From Deltaproteobacteria bacterium (lineage in GTDB: Bacteria; Desulfobacterota; BSN033; UBA1163), in NCBI GenBank assembly GCA_016875195.1, contig VGRY01000004.1, positions 54,913 through 118,912 on the forward strand: a DNA stretch of 64,000 nucleotides, given 5' to 3'. Under the pieces are notes generated by a model, which ran no database searches, had not been told where the DNA came from, and was given only the letters and a program-made list of their open reading frames with translations. The position numbers and the translations under genes were made by a program. Positions 50,398-59,652 of the stretch are shown here, in pieces. Within the stretch, counting starts at the first letter, position 1. Every line of letters starts with the position of its first letter.

Positions 50398-52413
50398 ATG
50401 GGGCTCATCCAGAAACAGTATGATTCTTTAAGAAAGAAGATTAAACAATCCGAACTGGAAAATCAGCGGCGCGCCTTCAAGGAAACCCGCAACCGTCAAA
50501 AGCAGAACCTTCCTCTCTTCAAAGATTTTGAAAAGATGAAGGAGGAGGTGAAGCGAATTCGTGTTCAATCGATGGGGAACAAGGACCTCCTCGAGGAGGC
50601 GATCGCCCATCTCGAAAAGAATCGGTTCAAGGTCCTTCGGGCGAAAGATGGTGAAGAGGCATGCCTCCTCTTTCTGAAAGAGATTGGAGAGGAGAAGCTC
50701 ATCGTCAAATCCAAATCGAACCTTTCAAAGGAGATCGGACTAACCCCTTTTCTTGCCCGACATGGGGTCGAGGTTATTGAAACCGATATCGGCGACCGGA
50801 TCAATCAACTGATTGGAGGACGGTCTTCGCATTATACCGGACCCGTTGCACATCTGACTCGATATGAGATTGCCGAGGTCCTCTCCAAACATTTGAAGAG
50901 AGACATTCCTCCTGTTCCGGAAGAGGAGATGCAAGCGGTCAGGGAGGATATCGAAACCTATCTTCAGAGGGCAAAAGTGGGGATTACAGGCGCCAATGCG
51001 ATTGCTGCCAGCGAAGGGGCGATCCTGATCATTCATAACGAAGGAAATGTCACGAGGGTACGAACGAGATCGAAACATCTCATCATCGCCTCCATCGATA
51101 AGGTCTATCCGGATATGAACGATGCCATTCTCATGGCAAAGATCGAGACCTTTCTGGCTACCGGCTCGATTTTCCCTTCTTTCATCGATATTGTCGGAGG
51201 AAGATCGAAATCGTCAGACGTCGAAAAAATTCCTTTTTACGGAATGCATGAGCCGAATGAGCTGGTGATCATCCTGCTCGATCATGGGAGAAGCTGGATT
51301 CTCGACAAGATGAAAGACTTCACCGACCTTCTTTACTGTATCGGGTGCGGGAACTGCCTTCTTGATTGCCCCACCTATAACTCGATCGGCCCCTCCTTCG
51401 GGGCAGATGGCATGTTAGGCGGGAGGGGAGTGGCCCTTTCTTCGCTCATGCATGGCATGAGAGAGGGGGTTGATGATGGACTTTTCCTCTGCACTACCTG
51501 CGGCCTCTGTGGGGAGGTCTGTCCGGTTGGGATCGACGCGGGAAAGAGGCTTAAAGATCTGAGGCGTTTGAGTTTAGGGAGTCCGGAAGTCTCCTCTGAA
51601 CTGAATGAGGTGACTCAACTTCAAACCACAATCGATCGATTTGGGACGCCCTATGGAGAGATGGAACGGGCACAATTTCCATCCCTAAAGAAGAAAGCGC
51701 CTGTCGTCCTCTATGTCGGCTGTGTGGGATTGACGACAGAGGCAGAGACCACGGTTAGAGTCGTGGAACTTCTCCAGCGATTGGGCGTCGATTTTACCAT
51801 GATCGATGAGGTCTGCTGTGAGGCGGTCAAGGGGGATACGGGGTCCAGCCCCAATCCGGAGAGAATCCAGAAAAACATCGAGAGGGTGAAAGAGGCTGGC
51901 GGCCGTGAAGTGATTTTCACCTGTCCGACCTGTCTTAAGACTTTCTTAGAATATGACAAAAAAAGTTCCACTGCCCTCGTCTTTAAAGACCTTCTCTCTT
52001 ATCTGAAAGAACATTTTAATTTTAAAGCGTCTGATTCTGATTCGGCGGCTGTCACCTATCACGATCCCTGCCACCTGGGAAGAGGGCTTGGCTCCTTTGA
52101 TGGGGCAAGAGATCTTTTAAAAAGCATTGGAGCCAAATTCGTCGAGATGGAACATCACCACCAGGAATCACTCTGTTGCGGAGCCGGAGGAGGCATCCGG
52201 GGCTTCTACCCGAAGTTTTCACGGGACATGGCGCGTCGACGGGTCAAAGAGGCTGAAGACGTGAAGGCGGATTTTCTTCTCACCGACTGCCTCTCCTGCA
52301 AGCATAACCTGAGACAGGGGGTACCCATGGAGGGAAAGACAAGAGTGATGACCACCCCGGAGTATCTTCTGGAAAGAATCGAAATCGGAAAAGTTAAACC
52401 CTCAAGAAAATAG
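50398..52413 (+). CDS. Fused LUD-domain / 4Fe-4S / CCG-domain oxidoreductase subunit (LutB-LutA-like)
   Basis: A 671-aa iron-sulfur protein. Residues about 60-300 form a LUD (DUF162) domain (VGITGANAIAASEGAILI). A ferredoxin-like part follows with CIGCGNCLLDCP (about 318) and CTTCGLCGEVCP (about 366). Two CCG heterodisulfide-type modules then appear: CVGLTTEAETT...DEVCCEA...TCPTCLKTF (about 440-520) and HDPCHLGRG...SLCCGAGGG (about 560-600). This equals LutB joined to LutA. Such proteins pass electrons from lactate or another hydroxyacid; the FAD-linked dehydrogenase partner is not in the window. Start ATG 50398 follows CAGGAGA. The next gene is a flavoprotein 48 bases on. Confidence 0.85.
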   Translation: MGLIQKQYDSLRKKIKQSELENQRRAFKETRNRQKQNLPLFKDFEKMKEEVKRIRVQSMGNKDLLEEAIAHLEKNRFKVLRAKDGEEACLLFLKEIGEEKLIVKSKSNLSKEIGLTPFLARHGVEVIETDIGDRINQLIGGRSSHYTGPVAHLTRYEIAEVLSKHLKRDIPPVPEEEMQAVREDIETYLQRAKVGITGANAIAASEGAILIIHNEGNVTRVRTRSKHLIIASIDKVYPDMNDAILMAKIETFLATGSIFPSFIDIVGGRSKSSDVEKIPFYGMHEPNELVIILLDHGRSWILDKMKDFTDLLYCIGCGNCLLDCPTYNSIGPSFGADGMLGGRGVALSSLMHGMREGVDDGLFLCTTCGLCGEVCPVGIDAGKRLKDLRRLSLGSPEVSSELNEVTQLQTTIDRFGTPYGEMERAQFPSLKKKAPVVLYVGCVGLTTEAETTVRVVELLQRLGVDFTMIDEVCCEAVKGDTGSSPNPERIQKNIERVKEAGGREVIFTCPTCLKTFLEYDKKSSTALVFKDLLSYLKEHFNFKASDSDSAAVTYHDPCHLGRGLGSFDGARDLLKSIGAKFVEMEHHHQESLCCGAGGGIRGFYPKFSRDMARRRVKEAEDVKADFLLTDCLSCKHNLRQGVPMEGKTRVMTTPEYLLERIEIGKVKPSRK

Positions 52414-52461
52414 ACCTTCCAGAAGAATAGGATGGTTATCCAATCTCACTCATGAGGTAGA

Positions 52462-53673
52462 ATGGAAAGCATGCGATGGGATTATGATGTGATTGTGGTG
52501 GGGGCGGGGCCGGGGGGGGCGACGGCGGCAAGGGTTTGCGCCCGGTTCGGATTGAAGACGCTTGTCATCGAAAAAGAAAAGTTTCCCAGGTACAAAGCCT
52601 GTGGGGGATGTCTTTCTCTCAAGACCGTTCATCTGCTCGATTTCGATCTCCGTCCTGTTATCGAAAATACCATTTTAGGGGCAAAGTTCAGTTATTGTCT
52701 TAAGGATTCTTTTTTCATCGAATCGAAAGAGCCGATCGCCTATATGGTCATGAGGGATCGTTTTGATCAGATCCTGAAGGAGAAGGCGCTGGAAGAGGGG
52801 GCCAGGATCCTGGAAGGAGAAAAGGTTGTTCAAGTCCAGGAGACGGAGAAAGGGGTCGAAGTTGAGCTGGCCAACGGAGAGAGATTTTATTCTCACTATC
52901 TCATTGGTGCGGATGGTGCTGAAAGTATCGTTGCAAGATCGGTCTCTTTATCTCCCCATGTAAATGATGGGAACGGAATTGCCATCCAGAGCGAAATTCC
53001 ACTCGACGCTTCCATCCCTTTTCCCGAAAAAGAACTTACGTTCGTCCACCTGGACTTCGGCCAGATCCCCAACGGTTATGGCTGGGTCTTTCCAAAAAAA
53101 GAACGGCTTTCGATCGGGATCGGCGGGATGTTCAGAGAAACCAAAAAGATGAATCCCTGGAAATACCTGAACGATTTTTTTAAAAATTTAGCCTATGTCC
53201 CGGAGGGAAAAGTGGAGAGGATGAAAGGCCATCTTCTTCCCTCTTTCTATGATGAGAGGCAAAAGGTTTCTCAGGGAAGGGTTCTTCTTGTGGGAGATGC
53301 AGCCCATCTGATGGATCCTCTTCAGGGAGAAGGAATCTATTATGCCATCCGGAGCGGAATGCTGGCTGCAGAGGCAATGATCAAATCGAGAGAGAAAGGA
53401 ATTCTCCCATTCCATCCCTATCAACAGGCAGTTGAATTCCATATCTCAGCCAATCTGAAATGGGCGCTCTCTTTCTCAAGGTTCGTTTTCAGATTTACGA
53501 GGCTTGCCTACCGGACCCTGAAATCCTATCCCGAATTGAGCAACCTCTATCTTCAGGTCCTGGAGGGAAGAGAGACCTACCAGGGGTTTGTGGCAAGCGT
53601 AAAAGAACGGATCAAGGATATGATGAAGGGAAGGCTCAGTGACAGAATCAGGAAAGCCATGGCAAGAGCATGA
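52462..53673 (+). CDS. Geranylgeranyl reductase-family FAD-dependent oxidoreductase
   Basis: A 403-aa flavoprotein. The FAD-binding start is VVGAGPGGATAARVCARFG (about residue 10), followed by IEKEKFPRYKACGGCLSLK with the GGR-family Cys-Gly-Gly. GADGAES (about 150) and the second FAD motif LLVGDAAHLMDPLQGEGIYYAIRSGMLAAE (about 273) are present. Members saturate isoprenoid chains or reduce quinone or lipid double bonds. The substrate here is unknown; menaquinone side-chain or isoprenoid-lipid reduction are possibilities. The end overlaps the nth start by 35 bases. Confidence 0.82.
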   Translation: MESMRWDYDVIVVGAGPGGATAARVCARFGLKTLVIEKEKFPRYKACGGCLSLKTVHLLDFDLRPVIENTILGAKFSYCLKDSFFIESKEPIAYMVMRDRFDQILKEKALEEGARILEGEKVVQVQETEKGVEVELANGERFYSHYLIGADGAESIVARSVSLSPHVNDGNGIAIQSEIPLDASIPFPEKELTFVHLDFGQIPNGYGWVFPKKERLSIGIGGMFRETKKMNPWKYLNDFFKNLAYVPEGKVERMKGHLLPSFYDERQKVSQGRVLLVGDAAHLMDPLQGEGIYYAIRSGMLAAEAMIKSREKGILPFHPYQQAVEFHISANLKWALSFSRFVFRFTRLAYRTLKSYPELSNLYLQVLEGRETYQGFVASVKERIKDMMKGRLSDRIRKAMARA

Positions 53674-54328
53674 AGTTTTGAAAAGAAAGATCAAAGGAAT
53701 CACCCTCCTTCTTGAAAAACAGTATGGGATCCCACGCAAGGAAGGCGCAGGAGACTTTCTTGGCATCCTCATCGAGACCATTCTCTCACAGAATACCAAC
53801 GATCAAAACCGAGATCGAGCCTACCAGAGATTAAGAAGCAGGTTTCCCAGGTGGGACAATATCCTTTCAGCGAAGACCAGAAGTATTGTTTCAGCCATCC
53901 GACCCGGCGGATTAGCCGAGCAGAAGGCAAAACGAATCCAAGAGATTCTACGCTGGATTAAGGACAGTCGGGGAAAGTTGAGCCTTTCCTTCTTAAAAGG
54001 GATGGACTCAGAGGAGATCAAAGAGTTGATCGGCGGGCTTAAGGGGGTTGGTCCGAAAACAGTCCATTGCCTTCTACTTTTCGGTCTGGGAAGAGAGGCC
54101 TTCCCGGTGGACACTCATATCCTCAGAATAGGAAAACGTGTCGGTTTCATCCCTGAAACCTTAAATGCCATGAAGGCCCATGCCTGGATGAGTCCGCTCG
54201 TCCCCAAAGGAAAGTCCCTATCCCTTCATCTCAACCTCATCCGATTTGGCAGATCGGTCTGCACAGCCAGGCACCCTCAATGCAAGGACTGTTTCCTTGC
54301 AGAGGAGTGCCTCTATCCTTCACAATAG
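53639..54328 (+). CDS. nth: Endonuclease III-type DNA glycosylase/AP lyase
   Basis: A 229-aa base-excision repair enzyme. It has the HhH motif LKGVGPKTVHCLLLFGLG with the catalytic Lys of the lyase reaction, the catalytic Asp in FPVDTHILRIGKRVG (about 157), and a C-terminal [4Fe-4S] loop with Cys spacing C-x6-C-x2-C-x5-C (CTARHPQCKDCFLAEEC). The GTG at 53639 is used (GGGAAGG site), overlapping the preceding gene by 35 bases; a later start is possible. The LETILSQNT-type helix appears as ILIETILSQNTNDQNRD. mfd begins directly after the stop, so two DNA repair genes are coupled. Confidence 0.88.
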   Translation: MTESGKPWQEHEVLKRKIKGITLLLEKQYGIPRKEGAGDFLGILIETILSQNTNDQNRDRAYQRLRSRFPRWDNILSAKTRSIVSAIRPGGLAEQKAKRIQEILRWIKDSRGKLSLSFLKGMDSEEIKELIGGLKGVGPKTVHCLLLFGLGREAFPVDTHILRIGKRVGFIPETLNAMKAHAWMSPLVPKGKSLSLHLNLIRFGRSVCTARHPQCKDCFLAEECLYPSQ

Positions 54329-57300
54329 GTGCTGATGAATGCGTTATCCTTATCCGGAATCAGCATAGAATCCCTGAAGGGATTCAGACGGATCGGTTTG
54401 ACCGGATTGAAGGGATCGTCCAGGGCCTACCTTCTCTCTCTTTGGAGGGAGCAGGTGAGGGGGCCTATTCTGGTCATTGCACCTCACTTGCGTGACGCCG
54501 AATACCTCCTCGAAGATTTTAGTTTTTTCCAGAAGAAAGACGATGGGCTGGCCTGCCTCTTTCCTCAATGGGAGACGCTTCCTTATGACGAGATTCCTCC
54601 CCATCCTGAAATCATCCGGGAAAGGGTCCATTGCCTTTTCACACTGATGGAGAATGAAAAAGCAGTCATCTTCTCCTCTGTCAAAAGTTTGATGCAAAGG
54701 GTTCTCCTCTCTTCAGACTTAAAGAGATCAACCTTTATCCTTACCAGGGGAGGAGAGATCGAGAGGGATGGCTTTGTTCGATTTCTTGATGAAAGCGGAT
54801 ATACCTCAGCGAAAGTTGTGGAAGAAAGAGGTGATTTCAGCCTCAGGGGAGCAATCATCGATCTCTTCAGCCCTCTTTACGAAGAACCTCTCCGGTTAGA
54901 ATTTGACGGAGACCGGTTGGAGTCCATCCGGAGGTTTGATGTGGAAAGCCAGCGGTCGATCAGGGGAGCGGAGATGGAGAGGGTCACGCTTCTGCCTGCC
55001 AGAGATATTTCAAAAACTCCTTCTGCCCGCACCTTGGCCACCCTTTTCGATTACCTTAAACAAGGGGGATGGGTTTTTATCGTTGATGGCGAAGAAGTGA
55101 AAAGGGAAGCAGAGGCTTTCTCTCATCTGGCAGAAGTCCATTATGAGAAAGCAAGGATCAAAAAACCCTCTGTTCCTCCTCTTGATACGCTTTACCTCTG
55201 TTCCGAGGACCTTCAGAATAACCTCGACAAATTTAAAACGGTCTTTCTTCAAGAAAGCCCTGTCGCTCCTCCTGGATGTGAGCAGGTTGGTTCATTCGAT
55301 GTGGAGAGCAACGAAGACCTACAGAGAGAGATCAAGTCTGTCTTTCAAACAGAGAAACGTTTGACCGAAGCTTCACCCCTGTCCGTTGTCATCAAACACA
55401 TTCATCACTGGCAGAAAGAGGCAAAGGGTGTGTTCATCGTCTCCCATACTCCCAGCCAGGCTGAGAGGATGAGGGACCTTCTTTCCCGCTATGAGATCGC
55501 TTCACGATTGGAGGGAGGTAAGAAGTTCAGTGAAGAGATGGCAGAGAGGGGAGTGATCACACTTCTCACCGGACGGCTTTCATCCGGATTCAGAGCTCTC
55601 AAAGAGGGGTGGGTCCTATTGACCGAAGAGGAGATCTTTGGAGAGAGAAGGAGGTTCAAAGAGGAGAAGCCCGCAAAGCGTGGATTGAGAGGCGAAGGGG
55701 AACCGCTCTCTTCTTATGGCGAACTTTGTGAGAACGATTTTATCGTCCATACAGATTATGGCATCGGCCTCTACAGGGGGTTGCGACACCTGAAGATCGG
55801 GACTGTTACAAACGACTATCTCCTCCTTGAATATCTCGATGAGGATAAGCTCTATATTCCGGTGGACCGGCTCAATCTCATTCAGCGTTATATTGGCGGT
55901 GAAGGAAGCCATCCCCGTCTCGATAAATTGGGGGGCAACCGCTGGCAGAGGGCAAAGAATAAGGCAAGGGAAGCCATTTCTGAAATGGTCAAAGAGATTC
56001 TCGACCTCTATGCGGCAAGAGAAGCGTTCAAGGGAATCGCTTTTGCTCCGGCCGATCAGTCCTACAAAGAGTTTGAGGCAACCTTTGAATATGAAGAGAC
56101 GCCTGATCAACTGAAGGCCATCGGAGAAGTTATGGTGGATATGGGAAACACGAAGCCCATGGACCGGCTGGTCTGCGGAGATGTGGGATTCGGAAAGACC
56201 GAAGTAGCACTCCGGGCCGCCTATCGTGCTGTAGCAGACGGAAGGCAGGTTGGATTTCTGGTTCCCACCACCGTCCTGGCCCAGCAGCATTACCAGACCT
56301 TTTGTGAACGGTTTAAAAAATATCCGGTCATCATCGAGATGCTGAGCCGTTTTAAAAGTCCACGGGATCAGAAAAAAATCCTCCAGCGATTAAGAGAAGG
56401 TAAGGTGGATATCCTCATCGGGACGCACCGACTCCTTCAGAAGGATGTCTCCTTTCATGACCTTGGCCTGGTGGTCATTGATGAGGAGCATCGGTTTGGG
56501 GTGAACCACAAAGAGAAGCTGAAACAGATGAGGAAAATGGTTGATGTGATTACCCTGACCGCCACCCCTATTCCGAGAACGCTCCAGATGGCTGTCACCG
56601 GGATCCGCGATCTCAGCCTTATCCAGACCCCTCCTGAAAATCGCCTTTCGATACGCACCATCGTGACCCGTTATGATGATGAGATCATCCGGGAGGCGAT
56701 TCTGAGAGAACTGGCCCGCGGAGGACAGGTCTTCTTCGTCCATCATCGCGTCCAGAATATCTATTCGATGGCCGCCCATCTCAAGAAGCTTGTTCCCGAG
56801 GCGCGGCTTGCCATTGCTCATGGCCAGATGAAAGAAAGGGAGCTGGAGAAGGCCATGCTCCAGTTCGTGAGGGGGGACCATAATCTTCTGGTCTGCACCA
56901 GCATCATCGAATCGGGCCTTGATATTCCGGCAGCCAATACAATCCTGATTAACCATGCCGAGCATTTTGGCCTTGCGGATCTCTATCAGCTAAGAGGGCG
57001 GGTGGGCCGAGGAAGGCATCAGGCCTATGCGTACCTTCTCGTTCCTTCAGAACTCTCGCTTTCGAGGGATGCGGCAAAGAGATTCCGGGCGATTCAGGAA
57101 TTGAGCGATTTAGGCTCTGGATTCAAGCTGGCCCTTCAGGATCTGGAGATCCGGGGGGCTGGAAATCTTCTCGGCCATTCCCAATCAGGACATATTATTG
57201 CTGTGGGGCTCGAATATTACACTCAGTTGATGGAGAGTGCAGTGAAAGAATTGAAAGGAGAAGAAGTCATCGAGGAGATCACGCCAGAGATCCATTTTCA

Positions 57301-57712
57301 CCTTCCTTCCTTCATCCCGGAGACGTATGTGGAGGATGCGGAGGAACGGCTGCGTTTCTATCGGAGGCTTTCCCATTGCCGCTCGGATGAAGCGGTGGAG
57401 ATGATCCGAAGAGAGCTGATAGACCGATTCGGTAAGGTTCCAGAAGAGACCGCTCACCTCCTTGAAGTGATCAAGGTGAAGATCCTGCTGACAAAACTCT
57501 CCATACTTAAGTTTGAAGAAACCCCTTCGCAGATCGTGTTGACCCTGGACCCCACAACACGACTCTCTCCACAGAGAGTGGTTGAATGGGTTCAGAAGGG
57601 AGAAGGAAAATTCCGACTGACGCCTGATTCAAAACTGATCGTGGAAGGGTGGCCGGGGTTGAAGAAGGACCCTTTTGAGGCGACCCGAAGGCTATTGCAA
57701 GCGCTGGCTTGA
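54329..57712 (+). CDS. mfd: Transcription-repair coupling factor
   Basis: A 1127-aa ATP-dependent DNA translocase that removes stalled RNA polymerase and recruits UvrA. The N-terminal UvrB-like degenerate domains (FPQWETLPYDEIPPHPEI about 90), the RNA-polymerase-interacting domain (FIVHTDYGIGLYRGL about 470; KLYIPVDRLNLIQRY), and the RecG-like motor with Walker A GDVGFGKTEVALRAAY (about 620) and DEEHRFGV (about 718) are present. The TRCF C-terminal domain closes it. Start GTG 54329, one base after the nth stop; ATG 54335 is an alternative. No uvrA is near. Length is normal. Confidence 0.95.
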   Translation: MLMNALSLSGISIESLKGFRRIGLTGLKGSSRAYLLSLWREQVRGPILVIAPHLRDAEYLLEDFSFFQKKDDGLACLFPQWETLPYDEIPPHPEIIRERVHCLFTLMENEKAVIFSSVKSLMQRVLLSSDLKRSTFILTRGGEIERDGFVRFLDESGYTSAKVVEERGDFSLRGAIIDLFSPLYEEPLRLEFDGDRLESIRRFDVESQRSIRGAEMERVTLLPARDISKTPSARTLATLFDYLKQGGWVFIVDGEEVKREAEAFSHLAEVHYEKARIKKPSVPPLDTLYLCSEDLQNNLDKFKTVFLQESPVAPPGCEQVGSFDVESNEDLQREIKSVFQTEKRLTEASPLSVVIKHIHHWQKEAKGVFIVSHTPSQAERMRDLLSRYEIASRLEGGKKFSEEMAERGVITLLTGRLSSGFRALKEGWVLLTEEEIFGERRRFKEEKPAKRGLRGEGEPLSSYGELCENDFIVHTDYGIGLYRGLRHLKIGTVTNDYLLLEYLDEDKLYIPVDRLNLIQRYIGGEGSHPRLDKLGGNRWQRAKNKAREAISEMVKEILDLYAAREAFKGIAFAPADQSYKEFEATFEYEETPDQLKAIGEVMVDMGNTKPMDRLVCGDVGFGKTEVALRAAYRAVADGRQVGFLVPTTVLAQQHYQTFCERFKKYPVIIEMLSRFKSPRDQKKILQRLREGKVDILIGTHRLLQKDVSFHDLGLVVIDEEHRFGVNHKEKLKQMRKMVDVITLTATPIPRTLQMAVTGIRDLSLIQTPPENRLSIRTIVTRYDDEIIREAILRELARGGQVFFVHHRVQNIYSMAAHLKKLVPEARLAIAHGQMKERELEKAMLQFVRGDHNLLVCTSIIESGLDIPAANTILINHAEHFGLADLYQLRGRVGRGRHQAYAYLLVPSELSLSRDAAKRFRAIQELSDLGSGFKLALQDLEIRGAGNLLGHSQSGHIIAVGLEYYTQLMESAVKELKGEEVIEEITPEIHFHLPSFIPETYVEDAEERLRFYRRLSHCRSDEAVEMIRRELIDRFGKVPEETAHLLEVIKVKILLTKLSILKFEETPSQIVLTLDPTTRLSPQRVVEWVQKGEGKFRLTPDSKLIVEGWPGLKKDPFEATRRLLQALA

Positions 57713-57820
57713 TTGTGGTAAATTTGCATAGGAAATAAGAGGGCTTGGTCTAAAGGATAAGTTAAGGTAACAGTAACGACGGAATCCTTGTTTTATCATT
57801 TATCCTTTTTGGGAGGATGT

Positions 57821-58723
57821 ATGATGAAAAAAAGAATCATTTTCATCTTCGGAATCTTTCTCTTATCGGGCGCCCTGAGTTGCGGGGATTCAGGGAAGGG
57901 GGAGTTGGGGAAAAATGAACTGGTGAGGATCAACAAGCTCTCGATCCCCATCGACGAGTTTCGTCAAATGTCAGAGAAACAGCCCCTTGAAGGAAAGATG
58001 AGGCTTCTCGATGAGAAGGGAATGAGAGATTTCCTTGAAAATTATGTAATCACCCAGGAAGCTCTTTATCAGGAAGCGAAGAAAAAGGGATTCGACAAAA
58101 GCAAAGAGATCCTCGCGAAAGTAGAAGATTTCAGAAGGGCGATGATCATCGATGCACTCATTGAAGAAGCATTGAGGGGAAAGAGCGAGGCCACCGAAGA
58201 AGAGATCCAGCGATACTACAAGGAGAATAAATCGCTCTTTACCGAACCCCTTGAGGTGAAAATCCGTCACATCATGGTCAACTCTGAACCCGTGCTCAAG
58301 GAGGTCTTGACGAGACTTTCGAAGGGAGAAAGTTTTGAGAAACTCGCCTCCACCTATAATATTGACCGGACGCGGGAGGATGGCGGACATCTCGGCTATA
58401 TCCGGAGAGGCCAACTGGCACCCTCCTTTGCCCAATTTGAAGAAGCAGCTTTTTCGCTCATGAAGAAGGGGGATATCAGCGAGGTGGTGAGAACGCCTTA
58501 TGGTTTCCATATTATCCAACTGGAAGAAATTCGAGGAGTCCAACAAAGACCCTTCGAACAGGTGAGGGAGAGGATTCGCATTTTCCTTCAGGCTAAGAAA
58601 AAACAGGAAGCTTACCTCAACTATGTAAAAGAGGTGAAATCGAAGTCGACCATCCTGATCAATGAAAAATTATGGGATGAAGAAAAGAAGAGAGGGGGGA
58701 AAACGAAGGAAGATAAAAAATGA
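57821..58723 (+). CDS. PpiC-type peptidyl-prolyl isomerase lipoprotein
   Basis: A 300-aa lipoprotein of the SurA/PrsA-like kind. The signal peptide ends in the lipobox LSGALSC, so Cys22 would be lipidated. Helical SurA_N-like residues about 30-140 precede a parvulin domain (about 148-250) with VKIRHIMVNSEP, GGHLGYIRRGQLAPSF and TPYGFHIIQLEE. Start ATG 57821 has GGGAGG upstream; the longer ORF from 57788 is not needed. It overlaps the next parvulin gene by 4 bases. A chaperone for outer-membrane proteins is inferred from context and family. Confidence 0.87.
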   Translation: MMKKRIIFIFGIFLLSGALSCGDSGKGELGKNELVRINKLSIPIDEFRQMSEKQPLEGKMRLLDEKGMRDFLENYVITQEALYQEAKKKGFDKSKEILAKVEDFRRAMIIDALIEEALRGKSEATEEEIQRYYKENKSLFTEPLEVKIRHIMVNSEPVLKEVLTRLSKGESFEKLASTYNIDRTREDGGHLGYIRRGQLAPSFAQFEEAAFSLMKKGDISEVVRTPYGFHIIQLEEIRGVQQRPFEQVRERIRIFLQAKKKQEAYLNYVKEVKSKSTILINEKLWDEEKKRGGKTKEDKK

Positions 58724-59652
58724 GAAGGATTCTTCTTCACATATGTTGGCCACTCATCCTCTGCATGGTTCCGGGATGTGATCTGTGGGAAGGGGGGCTT
58801 GCTGAGCCTATTCTTGCACGAATCAATGACGAAGAGATTACTATCGAGGAATTTAACCGAGAGTTTAAGGACCTGGTTACCGACCCGAAAAGAGAAGGGA
58901 GCCAACTGGAATTAAGAGAACTGAGAGAAGCCTATCTTGATCAGATGATCGAACGGAAGATTCTAGCGAAAGAGGCCAAACGATTGGGTATCCAGATCTC
59001 CGCAGAAGAAGTGAGCCAGGCCATTCTTGAGATTAAAAAGGACTATCCCGGGGAGGGATTCGGAGAGACATTGAACCTTAAAGGGATGAACTTGGAGGAA
59101 TGGAAGGTCCGTCTGGAGGAGAAATTGCTGGCGGAGAAGATGGTTCGGAGCGGTCACCAGTACCAGGGAAGGATCGAAGAAAAGGAGGCTCGGGAGTTTT
59201 ACGAGGCCCATCGCTCTCTATTTCAACTTCCATGCAGAGTGAGGGTACGTCAGATTGTTGTGGCGGATGGAAATGAGGCGATTCAGATCCAGAAACGGTT
59301 AAAAAAAGGAGAGAGTTTTGAGAAACTCGCAAAAGAGAAGTCGCTGGGGCTCGAAAAAACCCAGGGAGGTGATCTGGGTTATTTCAGTCAGGGAGAAAAA
59401 CCCGTGGAATTCGATCACGTCTTCTCCATGGAGGTGGGCGCCATCAGCGACGTGATCAAGAGCCCATATGGATACCACCTCTTCAAATTGGAGGAGAAAA
59501 CAGAGCCCCGAGAAGTCTCTTTTGAAGAGGCAAAAAAGAGCATTTTTCAAAAACTTGAACGTGAGAAGGAAGAGGAGGAGTATCAAAGGTGGTTCAAAAA
59601 TCTAAAAGAGAAAGCAAAGATAAAAGTCAACAAAAAGTGGCTAAAATCATGA
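58720..59652 (+). CDS. Second PpiC-type peptidyl-prolyl isomerase lipoprotein
   Basis: A 310-aa protein with a lipoprotein signal (ICWPLILCMVPGC, Cys20). A SurA_N-like domain (ITIEEFNREFKDLV...) is followed by a parvulin domain (about 170-270) with CRVRQIVVADG, GGDLGYFSQGEKPVEF and SPYGYHLFKLEE. It is clearly paralogous to the upstream gene but diverged. Both ends overlap neighbours by ATGA, so the three chaperones are translated as a chain. Confidence 0.87.
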   Translation: MRRILLHICWPLILCMVPGCDLWEGGLAEPILARINDEEITIEEFNREFKDLVTDPKREGSQLELRELREAYLDQMIERKILAKEAKRLGIQISAEEVSQAILEIKKDYPGEGFGETLNLKGMNLEEWKVRLEEKLLAEKMVRSGHQYQGRIEEKEAREFYEAHRSLFQLPCRVRVRQIVVADGNEAIQIQKRLKKGESFEKLAKEKSLGLEKTQGGDLGYFSQGEKPVEFDHVFSMEVGAISDVIKSPYGYHLFKLEEKTEPREVSFEEAKKSIFQKLEREKEEEEYQRWFKNLKEKAKIKVNKKWLKS

